6,352 nucleotides of DNA from an uncultured Ignavibacteria bacterium. Its GTDB lineage: Bacteria > Bacteroidota > Ignavibacteria > Ignavibacteriales > Ignavibacteriaceae. Positions within the stretch are counted from its first letter, which is position 1. Every line of letters begins with the position of its first letter. The notes below the pieces were generated by a model. It was not told the DNA's origin. It saw only the letters and a program-made list of their open reading frames with translations, and did no database searches. The stretch covers positions 1 through 6,352 of the forward strand of contig CALKUG010000290.1 in NCBI GenBank assembly GCA_937996765.1, given 5' to 3'. This document shows positions 1 through 5,864 of the stretch, in pieces. A program made the position numbers and the translations under genes.

Positions 1-1086
1 GTTACCTGCAGATGCGTTAAAACTGATGATAGTTCTGCAATTATATCCGGAGCAAGATGTGTAAGAAGAGATTCCTAATTCTTCAGCGATAGCGTTATAT
101 CCTTCTTTAAGGAGTACACCTTTATCGTTGAGAGCTTGAGCTACATTATGTTCTTTCATAAAATTGATAGTAGTTTTAGCGGCCGCAAGCGAAAGTGCTT
201 CGCCACCAAAAGTGGTAAAAAAGAACACTTCTTTTTCAAGTAATTGCATAACGTCTTTGCGACCTGTAATAACTGATATAGGCATACCGTTTGCGATAGC
301 TTTCGAGAATACCGCTAAATCTGCACGTACACCAAAATACTCTTGTGCACCGCCAAGTGCAATTCTGAAACCTGTCCACATTTCGTCAAAAATAAGTAAG
401 ACACCTTTTTCATCGCAGATAGCACGGAGTTTTTTCAAAAAATCTTCTTCTTGATTTTGAAATACAAATGGCTCAAGAATAACGCAAGCGGTGTCATCGT
501 CTATTGCGTCAATTACTGATTGTATATCGTTGTAATTAAAGGTGAATGTAAGGTCTTGGGCAACTGTAGGAATCCCTTTGTTGCGGTCTGTAACTGCAAT
601 ATACCAATCATGCCAGCCGTGGTAGCCGCAACATAAAACATTATTTCTTCCGGTGAACGCACGAGAAAGGCGTACGGCTGCACTGGTTACATCGGCTCCC
701 GTTTTGCTGTAACGTACCGATTCAGCATTGGGGACAACCTCCCTAATCAATTCAGCAACTTCCACCTCTAAGGCATGGGGCAATGAAAATGTAATGCCAT
801 CTTTTAATTGATCAATAATCGCATTATCCACTTCTTCAAAACAATATCCAAGCGAAAGAGGCCCAATTGCCATGTTGTAATCTAAATACTCATTACCATC
901 AACGTCCCAAATATGCGTGCCTTTTCCTTTAGCTGCATAAACAGGAGCAATGCCCTTAACATACTGTCCGGGACCTTTTGCGAGGGTTTGTGAGTAGGCA
1001 GGAATTAAACCTTCTGCGCGTTGTAACAACTCTTTCGACTTTGTTATATCCGGGTAGTCTGCGTTGTTTGCTACAATATTTTTCAT
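1..1086 (-). CDS. Class III PLP-dependent aminotransferase (GSAM-like), C-terminus cut by window edge
   Basis: This is a fold-type I PLP enzyme of the glutamate-1-semialdehyde aminotransferase superfamily; 362 residues are visible and roughly 70-90 are probably missing at the C-terminus. I read it directly from the minus strand, starting at ATG 1086-1084, 14 nt after the stop of the upstream transketolase half. Visible marks are the entry segment HIWDVDGNEYLDYN (about 58-71), YHGWHDW (155-161, stacks on or near PLP in the family), ILEP (203-206), FDEMWTGFR (233-241, Asp234 expected to bind the pyridine nitrogen) and FSKAIANG (260-267, Lys262 the Schiff-base lysine). The canonical HemL SSGTEA motif is replaced by SKTGAD (127-132), so haem synthesis is unlikely. 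Its operon partners suggest it aminates a carbonyl of a sugar or sugar-derived precursor for surface polysaccharide; this is inference. It lies last of the visible operon genes and has only a weak GAG-type ribosome site. Confidence 0.9.
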   Translation of the reverse strand, partial: MKNIVANNADYPDITKSKELLQRAEGLIPAYSQTLAKGPGQYVKGIAPVYAAKGKGTHIWDVDGNEYLDYNMAIGPLSLGYCFEEVDNAIIDQLKDGITFSLPHALEVEVAELIREVVPNAESVRYSKTGADVTSAAVRLSRAFTGRNNVLCCGYHGWHDWYIAVTDRNKGIPTVAQDLTFTFNYNDIQSVIDAIDDDTACVILEPFVFQNQEEDFLKKLRAICDEKGVLLIFDEMWTGFRIALGGAQEYFGVRADLAVFSKAIANGMPISVITGRKDVMQLLEKEVFFFTTFGGEALSLAAAKTTINFMKEHNVAQALNDKGVLLKEGYNAIAEELGISSYTSCSGYNCRTIISFNASAGN

Positions 1087-1100
1087 AATTTTCTCAAATC

Positions 1101-2009
1101 TTAGTTCAGTGATTGAAATTTGTTAAATACTTTTTCTGCTATTGCTTCAGCCGTAAAACCTTCGTATTCTAATACCGCGGGGAGTGTAGCAGGTTTGAAC
1201 CAACGCTCTTCGAGAGCTATAGGTAATACATTGGCTGCAACTCTGTTTAATGTGAGCAATTCAGCAACAATACTAAAAAGACCTCCGGTTAAGAAGTGGT
1301 CTTCAATGGTTACCAAAAGTTTAGATGAAAGTGCACTAAATAAAACAGCATCTTTGTCTATAGGCTTTGGAGTTCTGATATTTAATAAACCAACTGAAAG
1401 CCCTTTGCTCTCTAAAATAGATTTTGCTTTCAGGGTTTCAGAAAACATAAAGCCATACACTAAAAGTGTTATATCTTTACCCTCGGCAACAACTTCGGCT
1501 TTGCCAATTTCAAATGTGTTATTATGGTCGTAAATCGGTTTCATTGCATTGTAGCGAATGTACCAAGGGGCAGGGGAGTGAATAATATGTGGTAGTCCCA
1601 ACAAAAGCTCTTGTTCATCAGCAGGAGTAAACACGTTCATATTGGGAATACCGCGCATAAGCGAAATATCTTCAATTGCTTGATGTGTAGGACCGTTACC
1701 ATCGGAAAGGAACCCGGGTACTGCTCCAACCAATTTTACGGGAAGATTAGGAATACCCACATCATCGCGAATAAATTCAAATGCTCTTAATGTGAGAAAT
1801 GTTGCTAAGGCATGCGCAACAGGGATATTACCACGAAGTGCGAGTCCTGCTGCCATTCCTACTAAAGTGGATTCAGTTATACCTGTATCAATAAAATTGC
1901 CGCCAATTTTCCCGGGGAGATTTCGGATTGCAGCTCTGTTTTCGGCGGTCATAACAAAAATTCTTTTGTCTATGCCTACCATGGATTCTAAAAGTTCTTC
2001 GTAAGTCAT
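1101..2009 (-). CDS. Split transketolase, C-terminal (pyrimidine-binding plus C-terminal domain) subunit
   Basis: A 302-residue protein matching the second half of transketolase, the usual length for split forms. It should pair with the product of the gene just upstream to build the ThDP site at the subunit interface. Visible marks are DTGITESTLVGMAAGLAL (41-58), whose Glu46 is the expected catalytic Glu that activates the ThDP aminopyrimidine; GPTHQAIEDISLMRGIPNM (106-124, His109 corresponding to a substrate-contacting His of transketolase); FTPADE (127-132); and YIRYN (150-154, Arg152 likely a phosphate contact). HFLTGGLFSIVAE is the family's conserved late motif. Oddities: the usual EQ pair is ES, and the His of the TH motif preceding GPTHQ appears as Val97. 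The start ATG lies 1 nt after the upstream stop and has no strong Shine-Dalgarno site, implying translational coupling. DXS, or an E1 beta subunit of a 2-oxo acid dehydrogenase, is less likely given the partner gene. Confidence 0.93.
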   Translation of the reverse strand: MTYEELLESMVGIDKRIFVMTAENRAAIRNLPGKIGGNFIDTGITESTLVGMAAGLALRGNIPVAHALATFLTLRAFEFIRDDVGIPNLPVKLVGAVPGFLSDGNGPTHQAIEDISLMRGIPNMNVFTPADEQELLLGLPHIIHSPAPWYIRYNAMKPIYDHNNTFEIGKAEVVAEGKDITLLVYGFMFSETLKAKSILESKGLSVGLLNIRTPKPIDKDAVLFSALSSKLLVTIEDHFLTGGLFSIVAELLTLNRVAANVLPIALEERWFKPATLPAVLEYEGFTAEAIAEKVFNKFQSLN

Positions 2010-2010
2010 A

Positions 2011-2877
2011 TTATCGTGCTATTATTACTTCTGATTGAATATTTGCTTTTTCTTGTGTGTGCAACTCGTTGAGTAATGCATCCACTTCTTCGTGTGAAAA
2101 ATTACAGAACCAACGGTCGGCTCTTTTTTCTATCGATGGTAGTCCTTTTCCTCTCACGGTTTGGGCTATAACCGCTGTGGGCTTGCCTTCTCCGAGTTTT
2201 ATTGAGGAAAATGCTGAATGTAAATCGGAATAAGAATGTCCATCACATCCTAAAACATTCCAACCAAAAGCTTCAAACTTGGAGCCAAATGGTTCAAGAG
2301 GAATAAGTTCTTCGGTTTTCATATTTGCTTGGAATTGATTGCGATCTACAACAACAACCAGGTTATCAAGTTTATGAGCCGCCGCCACTAACAGACCTTC
2401 CCATACACTTCCTTCGTTGCACTCGCCATCGCCAAGAACAACAACAATTTTATTTGTTTGTCCTTTGAGTTTGCAATCCATTGAAACGCCCATAGCTACA
2501 GAAAGTGAGTGGCCTAATGAACCGCTATGATACTCAACACCAGGAATAGCCCTGTTTGGGTGCCAGTAAATGGAATCATTCGTTTTAAGATGATTTTGTA
2601 ATCTCTCGCGGGGAATAAAACCCCTTTCAGCGAAAACTCCATAGAGTGCGGGTACATCATGTCCTTTTGAAAGGAACAAATAATCTCTATTTGGATCTGA
2701 GAGATTTTCTGTTGAAACATTTAAGTATTCACTATAGAGATAGTTGAGTAAATCAACACATGAGAGAGAAGCACCTAAAAAGCAACCCCCATCAGTTGAC
2801 ATTTTGATGCAGTGTTCTCTTACAACGAGGGCACGGGATTGTAATTCCTGTACGGTTGTTTCTGATAAGTTATTCAT
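2011..2877 (-). CDS. Split transketolase, N-terminal (ThDP diphosphate-binding) subunit
   Basis: A 288-residue protein equivalent to the first half of transketolase. The ThDP/Mg2+ motif is clear: GDGECNEGSVWEG at 149-161, followed by DNLVVVVDRNQ at 171-181, which supplies the Asn end of the GDG-N signature. SKGHDVPALYG (70-80), HPN (106-108), GSLGHSLSVAMG (119-130) and TVRGKG (240-245) are also family motifs. Two positions look unusual by eye: the GHPGGSLS-type loop reads CFLGASLS (32-39), with Phe33 where a substrate His is normal, and the WHG motif near the end reads WFC (256-258). Cofactor binding should therefore be intact while substrate choice may differ from pentose-phosphate transketolase. 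The start overlaps the 3' end of the cytidylyltransferase gene by 8 nt, and an AAGG lies about 10 nt upstream of the ATG. It very probably forms a heteromer with the next gene's product. Confidence 0.93.
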   Translation of the reverse strand: MNNLSETTVQELQSRALVVREHCIKMSTDGGCFLGASLSCVDLLNYLYSEYLNVSTENLSDPNRDYLFLSKGHDVPALYGVFAERGFIPRERLQNHLKTNDSIYWHPNRAIPGVEYHSGSLGHSLSVAMGVSMDCKLKGQTNKIVVVLGDGECNEGSVWEGLLVAAAHKLDNLVVVVDRNQFQANMKTEELIPLEPFGSKFEAFGWNVLGCDGHSYSDLHSAFSSIKLGEGKPTAVIAQTVRGKGLPSIEKRADRWFCNFSHEEVDALLNELHTQEKANIQSEVIIAR

Positions 2878-3688
2878 TGTCTAATCGCCTTGTTTGGGAT
2901 TCGTTAATTGTTTTTAATTCATCAATATGGTGTCGGTACCAGTTGACGCCATTATATTTGTTATTTATAGCTTTAATAGCAGGGTCGTTTTCAACCAAAA
3001 TTAAAATATCGTTAAGTGAAAACGGATGAGTAGGGGAGTAAAGTTTATCATAAACTGTTTTGATAAAGAGGTAATCTTCTTCGTAATCAATGGTCCAACG
3101 ATGAGTCATAGAGTAATCAAGCCCCGATTCCCAATAAACGTTGCCAATACGAAATAAGTGGTCGTTTTCCCAAAAATAGGGAGTGGTATGCTCACGCTCG
3201 TAATCTTTTGATGCTTCACGCCATGCTTTTTCTAATGCGGTCATAGAAAATACTTCAACATCATTTCCATCGGGGTAGGTGCAGGGATGTAGATTGCTCA
3301 CAAAATCGAAGTACTCTTTGTTGTTGCAATAATGCAAAAGTACTTTATCTATTACGTGAGGATCAATTAAAGGGCAGTCTGATGGGATTTTTACAACTGC
3401 CTCGGCATTAAAAAGTTTTGCCACTTGATAGTGTCTATCTAACAAATCTGTTGGGTGCCCGCGGAAAAAAGGGATGTTCTCTTTTTGACAAAGTTCAACT
3501 ATCGGTTCATCGGCAGAACTTTCGGTTGTAGCAATTACAACGGTGCCGGAGTGCTTTGCAGCGATAACTCTTTCATATATACGATACAACAGCGGTTTAC
3601 CGTGTAACGACATCATAACTTTATATGGAAGGCGGGAAGAACTCATACGAGCTTGAATAACGGTTACAATATTTGTTGGGGAAATCAA
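2870..3688 (-). CDS. spsF: SpsF-family cytidylyltransferase (CMP/CDP-sugar synthesis)
   Basis: A 272-residue nucleotidyltransferase of the SpsF/CMP-KDO synthetase-like GT-A family, which transfers a CMP group from CTP to a sugar acid, sugar phosphate or polyol phosphate destined for surface glycans. The N-terminal nucleotide loop VIQARMSSSRLPYKVMMSL (10-28) is diagnostic. Other family marks are ATTESSADEPI (53-63), RGHPTDLLDRHYQVA (76-90), IPSDCPLIDPHVID (101-114, with the metal-binding Asp104), TYPDGNDVEVFS (137-148), EREHTTPYF (164-172) and RWTIDYEEDY (197-206). I chose TTG 3688-3686 as start because an in-frame TAA lies immediately before it and the next Met (residue 15) falls inside the nucleotide loop. 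A GAGG sits 4 nt upstream. The exact substrate cannot be read from sequence; the neighbouring transketolase and aminotransferase suggest a keto- or amino-sugar derivative. It has no membrane segment and should be cytoplasmic. Confidence 0.92.
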   Translation of the reverse strand: MISPTNIVTVIQARMSSSRLPYKVMMSLHGKPLLYRIYERVIAAKHSGTVVIATTESSADEPIVELCQKENIPFFRGHPTDLLDRHYQVAKLFNAEAVVKIPSDCPLIDPHVIDKVLLHYCNNKEYFDFVSNLHPCTYPDGNDVEVFSMTALEKAWREASKDYEREHTTPYFWENDHLFRIGNVYWESGLDYSMTHRWTIDYEEDYLFIKTVYDKLYSPTHPFSLNDILILVENDPAIKAINNKYNGVNWYRHHIDELKTINESQTRRLDNE

Positions 3689-3692
3689 TTAA

Positions 3693-3696
3693 CCTC
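3693..3696 (-). promoter_or_regulatory. Ribosome binding site supporting the TTG start of the cytidylyltransferase gene
   Basis: On the minus strand GAGG is followed by TTAA and then TTG. The in-frame TAA just before the TTG excludes any longer reading. The 4-nt spacing is short but usable, and no ATG or GTG start lies downstream before the nucleotide-binding loop. Confidence 0.5.
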
Positions 3697-3740
3697 GAAA
3701 AACAAAATTAAAAATTCATTCAATTAATTTTTACTGATTC

Positions 3741-4745
3741 CTAAGAACCATAAGAGAGCTGTGGGTGCTTTACAGAGCCGATTGCAGCAGGTTGTCCGAG
3801 TAGTTCCTTACCAACACGTGCAATGTTGGCAGCTGATTCGCCACCGTTTTGTATGGGCGTCATTCTGCGCAACTCATTTAAATCAAAATAAGAATGCACT
3901 TCTTTTCCTAAAGCCATTCCAACATATACAACAGATGAGTATTGAGTGATGAGGGTATTGCAGTTGGCAATTAAATGATTAGTATTTGCTTTAGCATAAA
4001 CTATTGATTCAGGAAATAAGGATTTGATTTCAGCGGTTGCACGTTCAACTTTTTCGTTGGGGTGAAGTTTGAAAATAACTTTTTTGCCACTTGTCATTTC
4101 CTTTACTTCGGCCAAAAATTTCATTCTGTTTTCGTATTTAAATGTCTCACGAGAATCAGATGTGGCAACTAAGACATAGTCCTTATGTGGTAAGTCATTA
4201 TTCAGAAACTCAGAGCAGTTGTCAAAATTTGGAATTCCTGTTACAACCATCTTTTCCTTTTTTGCACCTTTACGAATAAAGTGCTCTTTATAACCTTCTG
4301 AAGCGACGCAGAATTTATCGTATAAATCTGACATACCGTTTGTGGCAGTGCTCGCAATATATCGGGGTAAACCAAGATATTTAACTAAATAGTAAGCAAA
4401 ATTCTCAGGGTCGGTCATTCCTTCTTGTACAAGAATTAATTTTTTGTTTTTGATGTTATTTGGTACAATCAGGTCCGATCCTGTAAAAACTAAATCGTAG
4501 CTGTGTTTTAATCCCTTATAATCAAAATTTAGTGCATTGTCTTTTAAATAATCAACGGTGTCGCGTTGGAACTTACCTCCTAAAATAGAAAAGTTAAGCA
4601 CACCACGACTTGCAAAAAAATCAATATAACCACTACCATAGTATGGAGAAAAGTAACAGTCATCCCCATCAAAAAACTTTGAAATCTTATGCATCTGAGA
4701 AGTTTGGTTTACAGAACCACCGATAAATAAAATTTTCTTGTTCAT
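3741..4745 (-). CDS. GT-B-like glycosyltransferase / CDP-glycerol-transferase-like protein of unknown specificity
   Basis: A 334-residue protein, without signal peptide or obvious membrane helix, that I can place only loosely. It begins with a Rossmann-type strand KILFIGGSVNQTSQMHKI (4-21). The second half has features shared by GT-B enzymes such as capsule synthases, CDP-glycerol glycerophosphotransferases and UDP-GlcNAc 2-epimerase-like proteins: FCVASEGYKEHFIRKG (145-160), VVTGIPNFD (167-175), VIFKLHPNE (223-231, with His228) and LITQYSSVVYVGMALGKEV (265-283). The last resembles the donor-binding segment in which a Ser pair precedes the glycine-rich helix. I chose ATG 4745-4743, which has AAAAAGG 11 nt upstream; the frame extends to a TTG at 4793, but that adds 16 residues before the natural Rossmann start. 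The stop lies 52 nt before the cytidylyltransferase start, so co-transcription is plausible. The role is probably transfer of an activated sugar or polyol phosphate in surface glycan assembly; this is inference. Confidence 0.75.
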   Translation of the reverse strand: MNKKILFIGGSVNQTSQMHKISKFFDGDDCYFSPYYGSGYIDFFASRGVLNFSILGGKFQRDTVDYLKDNALNFDYKGLKHSYDLVFTGSDLIVPNNIKNKKLILVQEGMTDPENFAYYLVKYLGLPRYIASTATNGMSDLYDKFCVASEGYKEHFIRKGAKKEKMVVTGIPNFDNCSEFLNNDLPHKDYVLVATSDSRETFKYENRMKFLAEVKEMTSGKKVIFKLHPNEKVERATAEIKSLFPESIVYAKANTNHLIANCNTLITQYSSVVYVGMALGKEVHSYFDLNELRRMTPIQNGGESAANIARVGKELLGQPAAIGSVKHPQLSYGS

Positions 4746-4756
4746 ATCGATATTTA

Positions 4757-4763
4757 CCTTTTT
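4757..4763 (-). promoter_or_regulatory. Ribosome binding site favouring the internal ATG of the GT-B-like gene
   Basis: The minus-strand sequence AAAAAGG ends 11 nt before ATG 4745-4743. It supports this start over the TTG at 4793-4791. The spacing is slightly long, so the assignment is moderate. Confidence 0.45.
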
Positions 4764-4830
4764 CGTTACCTTTTCACAAAATTCAGAGCCCAAGATATTG
4801 TTATAATGTTACCAGATTATTAACTTTTTA

Positions 4831-4858
4831 TTAACGCTTAATTAAATTTAGTTATAAC
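4831..4858 (+). promoter_or_regulatory. Candidate sigma-70-type promoter for the LD-carboxypeptidase gene
   Basis: TTAACG (4831-4836) and TATAAC (4853-4858) are separated by 16 nt and resemble -35 and -10 elements at 4/6 and 5/6 positions. The start of transcription would lie about 35-40 nt before the ATG at 4902, and a TAGGG at 4887-4891 could serve as ribosome site. In so AT-rich a spacer such matches arise easily, and a Bacteroidota-type sigma factor would use different elements. Confidence 0.3.
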
Positions 4859-4901
4859 GCTCCCTTTAGTCAATTTTCTGAAAAAATAGGGCATTTGAAT
4901 C

Positions 4902-5864
4902 ATGCAATTAACACCAATTCCTCAGCTCATCAAGCCAAAACAGCTCACACAAGGTGATGTAATAGGACTCATTACTCCCGCATCAGCACCAAAAGACTTC
5001 GAAAGAGTGGAAAAAGCACAAAATTACCTTCGAAGTATTGGCTATAATATTAGCGTTGGTACAAATGTAGGTAAAAAATATGGGTATTTAGCCGGAAGTG
5101 ACTCAGAACGACTTTCTGATTTGCTTAATATGTTTGCAAATCCTGAAATAAAAGCTATTATCTCACTGAGGGGTGGCTATGGTTCCGGTAGACTTATTTC
5201 CCAATTAGATTTTGAACTTATTAAAACAAATCCTAAAATTTTTGTGGGTTACAGCGATATTACTTCGCTGCAGCAAGCAATTTTAGCTCAAACAGGCTTA
5301 GTTACCTTTGCAGGCCCCATGGGAGCGGTTGATTTTGTAAATGATATCTCAGCTTTTACAACAAATACTTTTTGGAGAACGATTACATCTACACAGAGTA
5401 TTGGTGAGGTTCTTCTTCCTGATGGGGTAGAGATAAAAGCTTTAGTCCCGGGTTCAGCTGAAGGGCGATTGATAGGAGGCAATATGGCTTTGTTTAATGC
5501 CTTATTAGGTACTCCTTATTTCCCTAATCCGGATAATGCTATTATTTTCCTTGAAGATGTTGGCGAACCACCCTACCGAATTGACAGAATGCTCAATCAA
5601 ATGAAAAATGCAGGAATTTTTGCACGTTGTGCCGGAGTGATTTTGGGAGCTTTTACAAATTGTACAGAATCTGACCCTTCTACACCCACACTCAGTAAGG
5701 AAGAAGTATTTAATCATTACTTAGGCGATCTTAAAGTGCCGGTTGTTACAGATTTCCCCTCCGGTCACATTAAGGATATGGTTACTTTGCCATTTGGAGC
5801 AATGGTATCTATGGAAACAGCCCAAACAGTAAAAGTTTCAATTATTGAGTCAGTGGTTAGTTAA
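4902..5864 (+). CDS. ldcA: Muropeptide LD-carboxypeptidase (peptidase family S66)
   Basis: A 320-residue serine peptidase, of normal length for the S66 family, which removes the terminal D-alanine from L,D-linked tetrapeptides during cytoplasmic peptidoglycan recycling. The N-terminal GDVIGLITPASAP (18-30) and the segment ISLRGGYGSGRLI (87-99) are typical. The Ser-Glu-His triad is visible as Ser118 in VGYSDITSL (115-123), Glu218 in FLEDVGEPPYRIDRML (216-231) and His289 in SGHIKDMVTLPFG (287-299). RLIGGNMALFNALLGTPY (189-206) is another family block. There is no signal peptide, in keeping with a cytoplasmic enzyme. The ATG start has TAGGG about 10 nt upstream. The gene is divergent from the polysaccharide operon and converges on ispE, with which it overlaps by 4 nt. 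Its link to the neighbouring cluster is probably only positional. Confidence 0.95.
   Translation: MQLTPIPQLIKPKQLTQGDVIGLITPASAPKDFERVEKAQNYLRSIGYNISVGTNVGKKYGYLAGSDSERLSDLLNMFANPEIKAIISLRGGYGSGRLISQLDFELIKTNPKIFVGYSDITSLQQAILAQTGLVTFAGPMGAVDFVNDISAFTTNTFWRTITSTQSIGEVLLPDGVEIKALVPGSAEGRLIGGNMALFNALLGTPYFPNPDNAIIFLEDVGEPPYRIDRMLNQMKNAGIFARCAGVILGAFTNCTESDPSTPTLSKEEVFNHYLGDLKVPVVTDFPSGHIKDMVTLPFGAMVSMETAQTVKVSIIESVVS
5861..5864. other. Shared palindromic stop TTAA of two convergent genes
   Basis: TAA at 5862-5864 ends the carboxypeptidase on the plus strand, and the complement of 5861-5863 is the TAA that ends ispE. The genes thus overlap tail to tail by 4 nt, and any transcription terminator must lie inside the opposing coding sequence. 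Confidence 0.95.

Larger units (their letters stand above)
4746..4901. other. Divergent intergenic spacer between the polysaccharide operon and the carboxypeptidase gene
   Basis: This is a 156-nt, very AT-rich region between two diverging genes, so it should hold promoters for both. Visible elements are two copies of TAACGCT at 4832-4838 and 4855-4861 (23 nt start to start) and short palindromes TTAATTAA (4838-4845) and TAAATTTA (4843-4850). A plus-strand promoter-like pair is listed separately. On the minus strand a TATAAC lies at 4805-4800, but I found no convincing -35 partner. No small ORF or RNA structure stands out. Confidence 0.6.

Noticed and set aside
164..454. 96-codon open frame on the plus strand
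   Set aside because: It lies wholly antisense to the aminotransferase, whose protein has clear family motifs; the plus-strand product is low-complexity and Ser/Lys-rich with no recognisable domain.
1..1086. Assignment of the aminotransferase as hemL
   Set aside because: The SSGTEA motif is replaced and the operon context is sugar activation, not tetrapyrrole synthesis.
1120..1533. 137-codon open frame on the plus strand
   Set aside because: It is antisense to the transketolase C half and has no recognisable motifs; it looks like a shadow of that gene's codon pattern.
1101..2877. Single transketolase gene broken by a frameshift
   Set aside because: Both halves have their own start and stop, lengths match known split transketolases, and the 1-nt spacing is typical of coupled subunits.
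3709..3733. Inverted repeat TAAAAATT / AATTTTTA with a 9-nt loop between the GT-B-like gene and the cytidylyltransferase gene
   Set aside because: The stem is entirely A/T and too weak for a convincing intrinsic terminator; chance is likely in such AT-rich sequence.
4746..4793. TTG-initiated 16-residue N-terminal extension of the GT-B-like protein
   Set aside because: The extension precedes a typical Rossmann start MNKKILFIGG, and the internal ATG has a better ribosome site.
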